Shown here: positions 1 to 12,079 of the stretch, piece by piece | How positions within the stretch are numbered: the stretch's first letter is position 1 | How the letters are laid out: each line of letters starts with the position of its first letter | Notes under the pieces: model-generated | What the model saw: only the letters and a program-made list of their open reading frames with translations | What the model was told of the DNA's origin: nothing | The model's database searches: none | Assembly: GCA_017893485.1 (NCBI GenBank) | Contig: CM030360.1 | Span: 8,216,095 to 8,280,094 of the forward strand | Source: Hemerocallis citrina | Taxonomy: Eukaryota > Streptophyta > Magnoliopsida > Asparagales > Asphodelaceae | Direction: 5' to 3' | Length of the DNA stretch: 64,000 bases | Made by a program: the position numbers and the translations under genes

Positions 1-2104
1 CACTTCGAGGAGCACATAACAAACTCCACAACTCCGTATTCGAGTTTTAAGGCTAATACAGACACTAATTCAGAGCAACAATTTATTGATAAACTAGTAA
101 GGTTCATTGGTACAACTTGACTTATTTCATAATTATTATAGTATTCTAATTTCACACTTGAGCAGTGGAATAATAATTAATACATGCCTCAAAAATAGAA
201 TACTTCCAATACTATTAAAGGGTTGCTAAGCATAATTGTAGGGGTCCTCAAAACTCAGCATCTTTATTCTTTCAAATGATGTCTCCATGCTATCCAAGGG
301 TTTGCATCTAATCTGAAAAAAATATTTTCCAAATGGGATGAGTGCCAACAGCCCAGAAGTAATATAGCCACTTTGCATTTAAACAAGGAAACACATGCTA
401 TTTGCAAATGAAATTATAATATAAGCTAATCAGAGAGAAAGCTGTTATAACCTCGTGTCAAACACCATAATAACAAATGCCACAAAAATATTCATAGAGC
501 ATGATCAAATCATAAACCTTGAGTAACTTTAAATTTATAAGCAGTCATCCCACCGTTTATGGCCGGCTCGGTGATACTAAATAACCCCACTGGTTAAGGT
601 CCGCACAGTGTAAATAATATCAACTCGCTGGCTATGGTCCGCACAGTGTAAATAATATGCAATAATATAAACCCATTGTCTATGGTCCGCACAGTGCAAA
701 TATAAACCTACCGGCTATGGTCTACATGGTGTAAATAATATAGACCCGACTATGGTCCGTATGGTGTAAATGCATCGAAGCTCATTGATAGTTATTGAGT
801 TTATAAACAGTAATAATAACATCATAACGATCATCCATAATCATGTCATGCATGCCTTGCATCATGTGTAAACACATATTTGTAAACTCAAATCAAGTTT
901 CAAATGTTAATTTAATTCCAAGAGATACCAATATAAAATCATGTGTGGCGATAATAATTCATTGATAAACACATATTTGCAAAATATATTTAATAGTGGA
1001 ACACGAATGAAAAAAATGCAAGGTGGATAAATTACTTACAGTGATTTTTCAAGTAGTTCTTAATATAGTTCCAATGTCACCTTCAATTCTCCGTCAATTC
1101 CCTAACAAATAGGCCGTAAACAAACAAATTACTCATACTAATCATTTAGGCTTATAATTCTCATATAATCGCTTCAAAATATGAGTTTAATCTCTTCTTT
1201 TCTCTTTACATCATGTTTAGAAAGTTATCTAGTGCTTTAAGGAATTTTCTTGAATTTACTAGTTACTGTTAATGGCATATTATAGCGGGGACTATAATAC
1301 AAGTAGTAGACAAATATGGGTCTTAATAAAATTTTGCAGTCATTTGCATACGCAACTCTACTCTTAACAATATTTGTAACCAAGTTACCATGTCTATAAG
1401 TACTTTTAGGAATTCTGTAATGATTATACTCAATCTTTAAGGGTAATACAATATATCAGGGACTAATTAACAATGTGTTTATATACTTAGGGTTCTATTG
1501 TAATTTTCCTGAATATTTATGTTTGGTTGATTGGTTGTTCCCAATGGCTAATTCAGTTCTCCTTCCTTCTTTTGTTATTGAACTCAACAAATAAAGATAA
1601 CAACTCTAGTATGTGAGTTTCTATTATTATTATTCTTCTTAATAATTAATGAAATGAAAGTAATGAATATTACCTTAAAGAAAACTCTTATATAACTTTT
1701 ACTCCTTGCTTGTTCACTGCAACTGCAAGCTTTCCCTTCTATACTTTCCTTCTCTCCCAATATCACTCTTAAGTTAGAGAATGCTTAGAAGGTGTGAGAA
1801 AACCATTACTACAAAGGGGTTTATATAGGCATTTCAATTATTCCACATGTTTCTCACCATGGCTATGGGTTTAGGGTGGCTAACTCATTCACATTAGGGT
1901 TGGAAAATTCACCATCTTTGGTGGGCTAAGGTGAGCTACAAGGCTTCAAACTCATTTAATTACCATCGACCAAATCCCTTTGATTTCATAAGCCTTCATT
2001 TTTTACTCTTATTTGCCCATGAGTTTCATGAAAGCTTAAGGATAATACATTTTCTATTAGACTCTTGATGATTGCAAGTTTGCATAAAAGTTTTGGTTAT
2101 TACA
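1..2104 (-). mobile_element. LTR-like sequence, right boundary at 2104; other end outside window
   Basis: Read on the minus strand, it starts TGTAATAACC at 2104. It then has a TATATAAACCCC TATA-like box at about 1820-1835, followed by a leader-like region. This order matches the other large LTRs in this window (49695-52247 and 58105-60658), which also begin TGTAA. No coding potential is seen. It could be a solo LTR or the end of a full element; the second end and its duplication lie before position 1, so this is inference. Confidence 0.4.
555..775. repeat. Degenerate minisatellite, units of about 50 bp
   Basis: Four to five diverged copies of a unit containing GGCTATGGTCCGCACAGTGT followed by AAATAATAT. 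They begin at about 590, 630, 677, 715 and 750, inside the LTR-like sequence. Confidence 0.7.
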
Positions 2105-2512
2105 ATATATATCCTTAACATTGAATGATTGTAGCGCGTGTAGAGTGGAACACTAATTGAAACAGAACTCTGACATCATCGATTAACTCATTCACATCAT
2201 CGATTAACTGAAATAACCTGATGGTAGATTTAGAGAGATATTTTTTTTGCTTTAAATTTTTATGGGAATTATAGAGAACACACACATAGGAGATAGTATA
2301 GATATAATGCTCAAACCTTGCTATGCTCCACGTCACTATTCTTATACTTATTGGAGCCCATTTTTTTCTGGGTGTTGTATGCTGTGGGGGTTGGGGAGAA
2401 TAGGGGATTGCTCTATGCTCCCAGTCAAACTTATACCTCTTCTACTAATTTATCTATAAAAAATGAAACTATTGTTTAGATCTTGATGAGTGGGGCTAAT
2501 AGTCTTGGCACT
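2105..2512. other. AT-rich intronic gap
   Basis: Non-coding sequence between the LTR-like block and the first Tat-like element. A short direct repeat (ACATCATCGATTAACT, about 2173 and 2195) is the only structure seen. The last five bases, GCACT, are the target-site duplication of the downstream element. Confidence 0.6.
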
Positions 2513-3209
2513 TGTTGCTGCTAATATCTGTGTGGGAGCAAACATATGATGAGTTCTTTTAAAAACAATAAAAAACTCACCTTTTTGACTTTCGTCGGTA
2601 TTGACTGCTTTCAATTGATGTTGACTTCTGAATCTGACTTGTTTGTACCGTTGGATCTCCTCTTGATGGTGACGATCACTCCAATTGACCTGCAAAAGTC
2701 TGAAACATCGGGGTTGATTCCGGTGACAGACTTTCGACGCTCAAGTCAGAACTCAAGAATAATATGAAAGCTTTTGTTGGCAAAATACTGATTATCTGTT
2801 TCTGGTGGAGGTAGGGGGTATTTATAGTCGCTTTGGTCAGTTTCAAGATAATGATTTATATCTACTTTCCGGTGTTTTTGGATTGAATCGGTTATCTCTT
2901 TCTTATGAAGGGATAAGAGTAGTTGAGAGGATTGAATTCAATCTCTCCTCATGATAAGAGATATGGTTTTTGAACCGTTTCTTATGGATAATTATGAGTT
3001 TAAATTATATTTAAATAATCGGGACTCATGTATATTGGCCGTCATGACAACCCAGTAAGACATACCTGTTTTGGGCTATTGGGCTTGAAAGAGACCCAAT
3101 TTCCGTTTACGGACCTGTTTCAAGTGAAATTACTGTTTTACCCCTGAGAGCTATAAGATCCCTGCCCAATTTGAACGGTCCCGATTTGGTTCTATTTTTA
3201 CCCATATCA
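2513..3209 (-). repeat. Element I 3' LTR (minus orientation)
   Basis: 697 bp, begins TGTTGCTGCTAAT and ends CCCATATCA on the plus strand. It matches 11394-12074 along its full length, with scattered differences and small indels. Confidence 0.92.
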
Positions 3210-3343
3210 CAAGGCCCCCACTCTCAAAGACCGCGTTTCACAGCATTTGCGGAGTAGTTTGCCCGTTTTAAAGAATTTACAGAACATATCGGATATTTCA
3301 GGGACGTTTGATTCTTGCTCGAGGTGTAACAGTGTTATTCTGA

Positions 3344-4022
3344 GTTTGTGATGCCAGGATTCCCGTCGCTAAGGCGACGGTAGGGAGGAGCTCAAAAGTG
3401 AAATCTCTTCATCGTGCTTTGCTTGCGGTTACCACCGAACGGAACGAGTTGAAGAATGCAATATTAGAGAAGAGCTTAGAAGTGGCTCAACTGAAGAGAG
3501 AAGCTTTCGGGGGTGACCCGCCCAAGTGGTTTGGCGTGCGCGAGTACGTTTCGCTGGAAGATTAGGGTAAAAGATGCCCACCTTAAGGAGATGCTTGTTG
3601 ACCAAGTGGAGATCCATCGGTTGAAGCAGCTCCTTGAGGGGGTTAAGACGAGGAGTACTTCATGCTTTCATGACGAGATAAATAAGGGGAGGTCGTTTCA
3701 TGAGTTGGCTTTGCGCCCGTACAAGACCTTGAGAAATCTAGGAGATGCCAAGAGTGGGGTGGCCAATTCGTCGAGTGTTGCCTCTGTTGAAGAAGCGTGG
3801 CGTGTTGATGGTCACGTGGCTCGTACACAGTCAGCGGGCTTAGTCTTTCCTACTGATCAATCAAGGGAGCGGAGCGGTGCTCTTCTGCCTCAAGGGGGCG
3901 TAAGCCGCACGTGTCTCTTAATAGAAACATCCTTTTGCCACGAGGAGGGAAAGATGACTCTGAGGGAGACTTATAATATTGTAAGAGACTTGCAATCTTG
4001 TGAGAGACTTGCAATCTTGTAA
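3344..4022 (+). pseudogene. Antisense ORF of element I, coiled-coil-like, frameshifted
   Basis: This reads on the plus strand, opposite to gag-pol, between integrase and the 3' LTR. The first frame (open from 3344 to a stop near 3563) carries TERNELKN and KSLEVAQLKREA. The reading then continues in another frame (3513-4022) with LKEMLVDQVEIHRLKQLL. The same two blocks occur in order in the intact 167-residue ORF at 22035-22538 of element II ([12 protein letters not shown], then [12 protein letters not shown]). Heptad-like Leu spacing suggests a coiled coil. Antisense ORFs in this position are known in some Tat-lineage elements such as maize Grande. The product's function is unknown. Confidence 0.6.
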
Positions 4023-4129
4023 AGACTTTTTCTCCAATGACACTTGTAATCAGAGATTAATATGGAACGAAAATCATCTAAGTGTTCATGCTTTGTCTCT
4101 TTGTGTTACATTTTTGGTGTTTGGGGTTG

Positions 4130-4790
4130 TTTTGGGAGCACTCGAGTGGCGAGCCAAACTCCACATATTTTCTCAGTGGCAAGAGGCTACAGTGGCCCTG
4201 TGAACCACGAATGGACTCCGAACAAGGTGACGACGAGTCACGAGTTTGAGAGCATTCGAATGACGAACCACTTCTGCATACTTGCTTGGGGACAAGCAGC
4301 TAGAGGAACCCTACGAACTATGGATGGAATCCACACTTGTCCGAGTTGTTTTGGGAGCACTCGAGCGGCGAGCCGAGCTCCGCATACTTGCTTGGAGGCA
4401 AGAGGCTAGAGCGATCCTGTGAACCACGTGGACTCCAAACAAGGTGATGAGTTTTGGGAGCATTCGAATGGCGAGCCACGCTCTGCATACTTGCTCGGGG
4501 ACAAGCTGCTAGAGAGATCCTATGATCCATGAATGAACTCCGCACTTGTCCGGGTTGTTTTGGGAGCACTCGAGTGGCAAGCTGAGCTCTACATACTTGC
4601 TCGGGGGCAAAAGGCTAGTGCGGTCTTGTGAACCACGAATGGATTCCAAACAAGGTGACAACGAGTTTTGGGAGCATTCGAATGGTGAGCTGCACTCCGC
4701 ATACTTGCTTGAGGGCAAGTAGCTAGAGTGACCATATGAACCATGAATGGACTCCGTACTTATCCATGGGGTGCTTAGTGAGCAGATGAT
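4130..4790. repeat. Tandem repeat of about 105 bp in element I
   Basis: Six copies of a unit that begins near TTTTGGGAGCACTCGAG, runs through GCATACTTGCT and ends near ATGGACTCC. They start at about 4133, 4247, 4350, 4450, 4557 and 4665. Such arrays before the 3' LTR are common in the Tat lineage. Confidence 0.85.
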
Positions 4791-5287
4791 GTTGTCCGGA
4801 AGCGGACCATGTGTGCGTTTCTTTGCTTGTATTCGATTGGGTGTATTCGGTAAAGTAACACAAGAATTTTGCAAAAGAAAAAAAATTAATTTTAGTAAAA
4901 AATTAAACTAGATGGCTGCTTGGCAAGACTTTATTACATGCTGTGACTGTTATAATTGTCGGCCTGTATTACATGTTTGAACTAGCTACAAGGGAGAGCG
5001 TTAAGCGCCTTCATGGAACTTTATCAGGTGCTCGATATTCCAAATCCTTGATATCTTCTTTCCCCTCAGGTCTTCAAGTCGGTAAGCTCCCGGACGAACC
5101 AATTATGAGACCTTATACAGTCCCTCCAAGTTAGGAGCGAGCTTTCCCTTCTTGCGTGTGTTAAATATCTCGAGCTTTCGAAGGACAACGTCTCCTTTGA
5201 GGTTGGCTGGACGTACCTTTTTGCTGTAAAACTTTTCTACCCTCTGCTAGTAGCCTGGTAGATATTTCTTCGCAGGACGGACTTCTC

Positions 5288-6631
5288 TCAGACTTCGTCG
5301 ATGAGATCTAGATTGGCCCGAAGGTCTGTTGAATTATGCTCTTCGTTGAAGGAGAGAAGGCGGGAGGAAGGTAATCCTACTTTCCGGGGGATGGGAGCTT
5401 CCGTGCCGAATGTGAGATTGAATGGGAACTTTCTCGTGGGGTTCTCTTCGTGGTTCTGTAGGACCAGATTACACTCAGGACTTCTTCGATCCATTGTCCT
5501 TTCGGGGCTTCTCCAAGTCTCTTCTTGAGGTAATCCAAGATTTGTTAGTTGGCGTTCTCGGCTTGGCTATTGGTATGGGGGTGAGAAGTGGATGAAAAGC
5601 ATTGTCCAACTCTCTGATCGGTGCAAAACTTGCGGAACCCCTTGCCAGCAAATTGAGTTCCATTGTCGGTGACTAGTGTGCAGAGAATCCTGAACCGGCC
5701 TACTATGTTCTTACAAAATAACTGTTGGACCCTGTGCTCTGTGAAGGTTGCAAGTGATTCTGCCTCGATCCACTTTGTGAAGTAGTAGGGCTGCAATCGA
5801 GCCGAGCCGAGCCGAATACCTTCAGGCTCGAGCTCGGCTCGTTTACAAACGAGCTCGGTTTTGGAGCTCGAGCTCGGCTCGAGCTCGATTCGAGCCGAGC
5901 TTTGACCGAGCTTTTACCGTATTCGAGCCGAATAGCTCGCGAGCTTAGCCTAAAAAAAAAAAAACTGAAGCTCGAGCTCGGCTCGTTTACAAACGAGCTC
6001 GGTTTTGGAGCTCGAGCTCGGCTCGAGCTCGATTCGAGCAGAGCTTTGACCGAGCTTTGACCGAGCTCGAGCCGAATAGCTCGCGAATAGCTCGATTCGT
6101 TTGCAGCCCTATGAAGTAGTCAATGGCGACTACTAGGAAGATCCGTTGGCCTATGGCAGGAGGAAAGAGTCCGAGCAGATCCATTTCCCACATTGCCAAT
6201 GGGATAGGGTTGGACAAAGCTAAGGTTGGCTTGCGGCATCCGCTTGATGGAGTACTTCTGGCAGGGGATGCATCGCCGGATGTATGCTTGAGCATCACTG
6301 AGGAGAGTAGGCCAATAGTAACCATGGTTGAGAATTTTTTTGTGCAAGCGACTTCGTGCCTAAGTGACTGCCCCCTATTCCTTCATGTACTTCTTTGAGG
6401 GCGTACTCGGCCTCTTAAGGGGGAGAGACATCTTAGGTAAGGTCGGCCATCAACCTGAGTGTAGAAGCGCTTGTAGAGGACTCCTTCGACGATTGTATAT
6501 CTCTCTGCCCTTACCCGAATCTTTCTTGCTTCTTTCTGATATGCAGGTAGGACTCCCTTGTCGAGGAAGTCGACTAAGAGTTTCATCCAACAATCTTCAG
6601 GTGTCTGTGGGGTGATGGTAGGGGTGGGCAT
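5288..6631 (-). pseudogene. Element I integrase region, interrupted
   Basis: Minus-strand fragments in order are an HHCC-type zinc finger segment (HKKILNHGYYWPT and IRRCIPCQ near 6250-6350), the catalytic core with TDNGTQFAGKGF near 5650, and a C-terminal part with FNLTFGTEAPIP near 5390. A 326-bp hAT insertion separates the finger from the core, and frameshifts occur elsewhere. Integrase would insert the element's cDNA into host DNA; this copy cannot. Confidence 0.85.
5786..6111. mobile_element. hAT-type MITE in element I integrase
   Basis: 326 bp with perfect 11-bp terminal inverted repeats, TAGGGCTGCAA and TTGCAGCCCTA. It is flanked by the perfect 8-bp duplication TGAAGTAG (5778-5785 and 6112-6119). 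The interior is low-complexity, with two similar blocks of GAGCTCGGCTCG-type motifs around 5825-5900 and 5970-6040. No coding capacity. Confidence 0.95.
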
Positions 6632-7535
6632 CGGTCGGTATCCGACCTAATATGGACCATCCACCACCGATCCAAAGAAGATCGGTTTTTTAGTTTTCTC
6701 ATCCGCAACCAATCTGAGCCTTAATTTGATCGGTTTCTATCCAAGCCGATTAAGCTCGGTTTGGATTAAATTGGATGGTCGGTTTGGCGTGCTACTTTTC
6801 ACCTCAAACATCATTCACAATTTTGTTGAAATTTAAAAGATTAACTTCAATCAAACTTAAGAAACAACATGCTATTTGATTTTTAACAGTGAATTTAAAA
6901 TGAAGATTCATAAAACCACAAGTTACTAATGAATTTTACACTAATTGTTTGAGATGATGACGTTTAAATGGATGAGATACATTGCTTTTTCACCTGCATA
7001 CTTCTGTAATCTTAGTTTATTCTCATAAAAGAAACATCAATAGCCATAGCTAATTAAATTTCAGGTACTATAAAAAAGATTTAGAAAATAATTTATGCTT
7101 GACTTGATTAAAGTAACTACTAAATGTTACATCAACTTTATTATTCTATTAAGCTGAGCCACACTGTAATCAAGCATTTCTCAACAACATAACACATGAT
7201 TATAGAGAATCAAAACATAGGTAGGACAACTGCTCGGTTTGTATTAAAGAAATTAAAGGGGACGTTTGTATCTCCAAGAAAATGAGAAATGACTATTTAT
7301 ATATTCAAGAAATTAAAGGAGAACTAGATTTTTTATGGACTAATGCATAGAGGTACGGTCGATTCGGTTTCATCTGTTATTTGAAAGCTTCATCCATCAA
7401 CCAGTCCGGTCCAGTAGGTTATTGAAGATCAAGAACCGGACCAACCCAAACCCCCAATTGGTTCGGTTAAAAACCGGTCGGTTCGGATTGGATTGGTTTG
7501 GATTGGTCGGTTCGGATAATAGTTGTCCACCCCTA
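6619..7535. mobile_element. Non-autonomous hAT element in element I pol
   Basis: 917 bp. The ends are TAGGGGTGGGCA and TTGTCCACCCCTA, inverted with one or two mismatches. It is flanked by the perfect 8-bp duplication GGTGATGG (6611-6618 and 7536-7543). The subterminal regions are rich in GGTCGGT and CCGGTCGGTTCGG motifs; the middle is AT-rich. No transposase is detected. It separates the RNase H region from integrase. Confidence 0.95.
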
Positions 7536-8128
7536 GGTGATGGACATAAGCTCGAGTGCCTCCTCTTCGATGTTTGACGTGAGTAGGATCTCAATCAGCA
7601 CAGTATGGTCGAGCTTATTGAGTGAGGAGGCAAGCTTAGAGAGGGCATCTGCTTGCCCGTTTTCTTCACGTGGGATGCGGGTGACTGTAGCTTTCCTGAA
7701 AGTAGCCATGAGTTTCTTCACATGGGCAAAATACTTGATCATGCGATCGCCCAGAACTCATTCTCGCCATGAATTTGGTTCACGACCAATTGGGAGTCAC
7801 TGAACACTCTCCCTTGCCTTTTTTTTTCTAAAAGGAGCCCGGCGATGAGGGCTTCATATTCGGCCTCGTTATTGGAAGCTGGGAAGTTGAGGCGCAACGA
7901 GTATTGGAGGGTGAACTCATCGGAACCTAGTAGGATGACACCGACTCCACTCCCTTCGAGACAGAAGGACCCATCCACGCATACACTCGACAGTGGGGGG
8001 TTGTCTCCTTCGTCGGGAGGATCAGGGATAGTGCTCTCTGCAATGAATTTGGCTAAGGCTTGGGCCTTGATGGCAGTTCTTGGCCGATAAGTGATGTTAT
8101 GTTGGCTTAGATCGATGAACCACTTCAT
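7536..8128 (-). pseudogene. Element I second RNase H (archaeal-type-like) domain
   Basis: Minus-strand reading with VCVDGSFCLEGSGVGVILL, NNEAEYEALIAGL and SDSQLVVNQI. These are the catalytic Asp/Glu/Asp signatures of the extra RNase H found after the usual one in Tat-lineage elements. Frameshifted at its C-terminus near 7740. Confidence 0.8.
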
Positions 8129-8270
8129 AAGTCTCTCGGAGCTCTCTGGTTTGTGGGACTTGCTTGAGCGGTTGATCAGTGAGGACCCAGATAGAGTGTG
8201 CTTGGAAGTATGGTCAGAGCTTTCGGGCGGCCATTACCAGAGCGTAGGTCATCTTCTCCATATTCGAGTA

Positions 8271-9180
8271 TCAGAGCTCATTATCGTGGAGAACCTTGTT
8301 CACATAGTAGATTGACTTTTGTATTCGGTCTTCTTCTCTTACCAAGACATCACTGAGGGTTTGATCTGAAGTAGCCAGGTAGAGGTAGAGAACCTCTCCC
8401 GGCGTGGGCTTGCTAAGGAGCAGAGGATTGATGAGATGTGCTTTGAGGCATTCGAAGCCTGCTTGTTGTTCTTCCCCACTCAAAATTCTTTGCTCCCCAA
8501 AGAGATTTGAAGAAAGGAAGACATTTCTCCCCAGACTTGGAGAGGAAGCGCCCAATGGCGGCGAGATGGCCGGTGAGCTTCTGAACTTCTTTGACTGTAG
8601 CGGGGGGGGGGGACATGTCGAGTATGACTTTGATCTTCTCAGGGCTAGCTTTGATACCTCTCTGGCTTACCATGAACCCTAAGAACTTCCCCAAGGAGAT
8701 CCCGAAGGCACATTTCGAGGGGTTCAACCTCATGTTGTTCATCCTTAGCTCATTGAAGGCTTCTTGGAGGTCGGACGCATGGTCTTCTTTTCTGAGGCTC
8801 TTGATGAGCATATCATCAACATATACCTCCATGTTTCAGTCAATTTGCTCCTTGAAGACTTGGTTCACCAAGCGCTGATACGTAACTCCGACATTCTTTA
8901 GCCGAAGGGCATAAATCGATAGCAAAACAACCCTCGATCAGTTATGAAGGATGTCTTCAGGATGTCGGGAGGGAACATCCGGATCTGGTTGTATCCAGAG
9001 AAGGCGTCATAAAGCTTAAGAGCTCATGGCCTAAAGTGGCGTCGATCAAGGCATCTATGCTTGGTAGAGGGAAAGGGTCCTTCGAGCATGCTTTGTTGAG
9101 GTCAGTGAAGTCTATGCAGATTCTTAATTTGCCTTTTGCTTTCTAGACCATGACCATACTTACAACGCTTTTACTGGACA
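8271..9180 (-). pseudogene. Element I reverse transcriptase and first RNase H
   Basis: On the minus strand VYVDDMLIKS (the YVDD active site, near 8810-8830) is followed by LNPSKCAFGI, GFMVSQRGIK and the connection region with LTGHLAAIGRF. RNase H-like residues LYLATSDQTLSDVLV lie at about 8340-8380. The N-terminal part (8840-9180) is broken by several stops and shifts. Confidence 0.85.
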
Positions 9181-9409
9181 GGCTTGACTTCCGGGTCCAC
9201 ACTTAACAGTGCATGATTAGGTCTTCGGATATGCCTGACAGGTTTATGGCTGTCCAAATGAAGAGATCCCTGTTCTCCCTTGTGCAAGTGATGAGCTGGT
9301 CCTTGACCTTGATTGGGGAGTGCCTTTCTCACCCGAAAACACTTAGCTTGATCCTCTTGGGAGAAGGAAATTTCTGCTAGTTCATCTACGGGTTCAGAGC
9401 TGGCTTGTC

Positions 9410-9800
9410 CCCTATTTTGAGGAAGTTCCAAAGCATCTAGGGGAAGGACTGAGCCACCTATTGTGGTTGTGTTACATGCTCGAGTGGCTTCTTGGCTCCC
9501 TTTGGCTTCTCATGCTCCTACTGCCGTAGGGAATTTCATCTTCATATGGTAAGCGGAGGCAACTGCGTGAAGAGCTGCTAATCCTGGGTGACCAAAAATG
9601 GCATTGTAGCGGACTTCATGTCGACTACCATGAAATTTAGTGCTTCTATGCGGGTGGCCGGAGCTTTTCCCACTGTTACGTCAAGGATGACTATTCCTTC
9701 AATCTGAACGGGGGCTCCCGAGATGCTGGCATTAAGTGGGGTGTACTTTTCGAAGCGTGGCGCTGGGGGTTGACGACGTTGGCCTGAGGCATCCTTTTGT
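9410..9800 (-). pseudogene. Element I protease region, degenerate
   Basis: Minus-strand fragments around 9530-9640 read as a damaged version of the element II protease C-terminus (an AIFGHPGLAALHAVAS-like stretch and MKFPT). The catalytic DNGSS motif seen in element II is not preserved in a readable frame here. Confidence 0.55.
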
Positions 9801-9849
9801 GTCTTCTTAGGTCCTTCTTCATCGGTACTTTTCCGTTTGTTCTCGGATT

Positions 9850-11214
9850 AGGGCACCTTCTATTCTTTGGGCCGGATGACGTCTTTCACTCGGATGTACT
9901 TCTCTACCCGTTGAAGGAGGTCGGAAAAGTCCCAAGGAGGTCTTTTGACGAGAGAAGCTTTGAGGTGGTCATGATTCACATTATACCTAAAGGCAGCAGT
10001 GGCCACGCCCGAGTCGAGCAAGGGGATTGAACGGGACTCGGTTGTGAAGCGCCTAACATAGCTCTTAAGGGACTCCTTCTCTTTGCCTCAGGTCAACTAG
10101 GGAGGCGCTTGTCATTCTTGTCTTGCAGCTGATGATGAAGTGTGCGAGGAAGAGCTCCTCAAGTTGGTCGAAGGAGAATATGGACCCTTGAGAGAGATGA
10201 GAGAACCACTCCCGTGCGGACCCCTTCAGGGTTGCTGGAAAAGTCTTGCAGAGGAGGGAATCAGATGCTTGGTGGATCGTCATGAGAGTTTTAATACTCT
10301 CTATGTGGTTTACTGGGTTGGTCTCCCATTGTAAGAGTTGAAGGTTGGGATCTTGAAGTTGGTCGGAACGGGGGCCTCGATGATTTTCTTGGAGAAGGGG
10401 GCCTGGAGGGACGATATGTTCTTTCATGTCTTCCTTCCTCTTGCTTTTGCAGCGCAAGGCGATCTTCTATCTTTTGGAGGCGTTGAAGGACGACGTTATC
10501 TTGTTTTTCGGATCTAGTGGACCTGTGGGACTCTTCACGTTGAGGAGTGGGACGACAATGACTAGTTTGTCTGCTCCTGCTTGGAGCAGTGTTGATGGCT
10601 TTAAGGAACTCATCTTTGAATTCTAGGAACTCCACCTGGGTGACATGTACTTCCTCCCCTCTTTCTCTCATGTGAGCTGGTCGGCTTGTTAGAGTAGGGT
10701 TCCTTCCCTCCTAAGGAGTTCTTCTGTGTTCTCTTGGGGAATGATGGCTTCTTCGACCTCTGGGAGAGGGGTTCTTCTCTGCCCTCTGGGAGAGAGGGTT
10801 CTTCTGCATCCCCGACTCTGGGAGAGAGGCCCCTTGTGTCTTCTTGGCGAGATGGATGGGGGAGACCGTCCCCCGTTCGCGGTTTGCTTGAGCAGACTCG
10901 ACGTTTAGACTCTTGCTGTTTGAAGGTTATGAGATGGCAGAGGTTTTGTTGCGTTAAGGTGCTTCAGGGGGCACCATGGAGGGTGTGGACGTGTAGACCG
11001 ACCCCCGGTTCTCTCCAATCTGTTGTGCAGGCTGCTGACTTCTTCGGGAGTCCCCCGGTGGAGCTCTCTAGAGGGATGCTGGGTAGGCTTGTTCTGGATG
11101 AGGAGGTTGATCCAGTTGAAGGGTAAGAGGGACGTCCTCATGAGGAGGAGGTGGAGGAAGAGGGTTGGATCGTCGGCTTGAGCCTGTCGCCTTCCCTTTC
11201 CCCTGTGGAGGCAT
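9850..11214 (-). pseudogene. Element I gag, frameshifted
   Basis: A minus-strand ATG at 11214 (MPPQGKGKATGS) begins a Pro-rich N-terminus. A Retrotrans_gag-type core lies at 10065-10350 (SIKTLMTIHQASDSLLC, then GSAREWFSHLSQGSIFSFDQLE). It is similar to the element II gag core. Several frameshifts occur. Confidence 0.75.
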
Positions 11215-11393
11215 GACTGAAAACTATTTTTATCTGCGAAGTTTGATCTGATTTTTGATTGCCCTTCTCCGACCCTTATTGCCCAACCGGAGAGCGGACA
11301 GCTAATGCGTTCCACTTACTGATAATTGAGCAGGGTCTATGGTCGGTCCCTGACCCCTTGATTTTTTTTCTGTTCCCACAGACAACGCCAATC

Positions 11394-12074
11394 TGTTGCT
11401 GCTAATTTCTGCGTGGGAGCAAACAGATGATATGAGTTCTTTTAAAACAATAAAAAGCTGACCTTTTTGACTTTCGTCGGTATTGACTGCTTTCAACTTA
11501 TGTTGACTTCTGAATTTAACTTATTTTCACCGTCGGGTCTGATCTTGATGATGACGATCGCTCCGATTGACTTGCAAAAGTCTAGAACACCGGGGTTGAT
11601 CCCGGCGACAGACCTTCCGATGCCCAAGTCAGAACTCAAGAATAATATGAGAGCTTTTTCTGTTTCTGGCAGAGGTAGGGAGGTATTTATAGTCGCTTCG
11701 GTCAGTTTCAAGATAATGATTTATCTCTACTTCCCATTTTTTTGGATTGAATCAGTTGTCTCTTTCTTATGCAGGGATAAGAGTAGTTGAGGGGATTGAA
11801 TTTAAACTCTCCTCATGATAAGAGATATTATTTTTGAACTGTCTCTTATGGATAATTATAAGTTTAAATCATATTTAAATAATCTGGACTCATTTATATT
11901 GGGCGGTTATGACAACCCAGTAAGACAGACCTGTTTTGGGCTATTGGGCTTGAAAGCGACCCGATTCCTGTTTATAGACCTGTTTCTAGTGAAATTACCA
12001 TTTTACCCCCAAGAGCTTTAAGATCCATGCTCAATTTGAACGGTCCCGATTTGGTTCTATTTTTACCCATATCA
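11394..12074 (-). repeat. Element I 5' LTR (minus orientation)
   Basis: 681 bp, TGTTGCTGCTAAT to CCCATATCA, followed by GCACT. The flanking inner side (11375-11393) carries the primer-binding-site-like sequence on the minus strand. Confidence 0.92.
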
Positions 12075-12079
12075 GCACT

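Larger units (their letters stand above)
2513..12074 (-). mobile_element. Ty3/Gypsy Tat-like LTR retrotransposon (element I), decayed
   Basis: Two long direct repeats (2513-3209 and 11394-12074) start TG and end CA. The element is flanked by the perfect 5-bp duplication GCACT (2508-2512 and 12075-12079). Coding order on the minus strand is gag, protease, reverse transcriptase, a second RNase-H-like domain and integrase. This order, with the extra RNase H and a long non-coding region before the 3' LTR, fits the Tat lineage. Next to the 5' LTR, the minus strand reads TTGGCGTTGTCTGTGGGA, a primer-binding-site-like sequence. A GTGGGGGCC purine tract precedes the 3' LTR. Many frameshifts and stops make it inactive. 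Two hAT elements have inserted into it. Confidence 0.92.

Noticed and set aside
9171..9431. 86-codon minus-strand open frame as a separate gene
   Set aside because: It is a frameshifted part of the element I protease-to-RT region.
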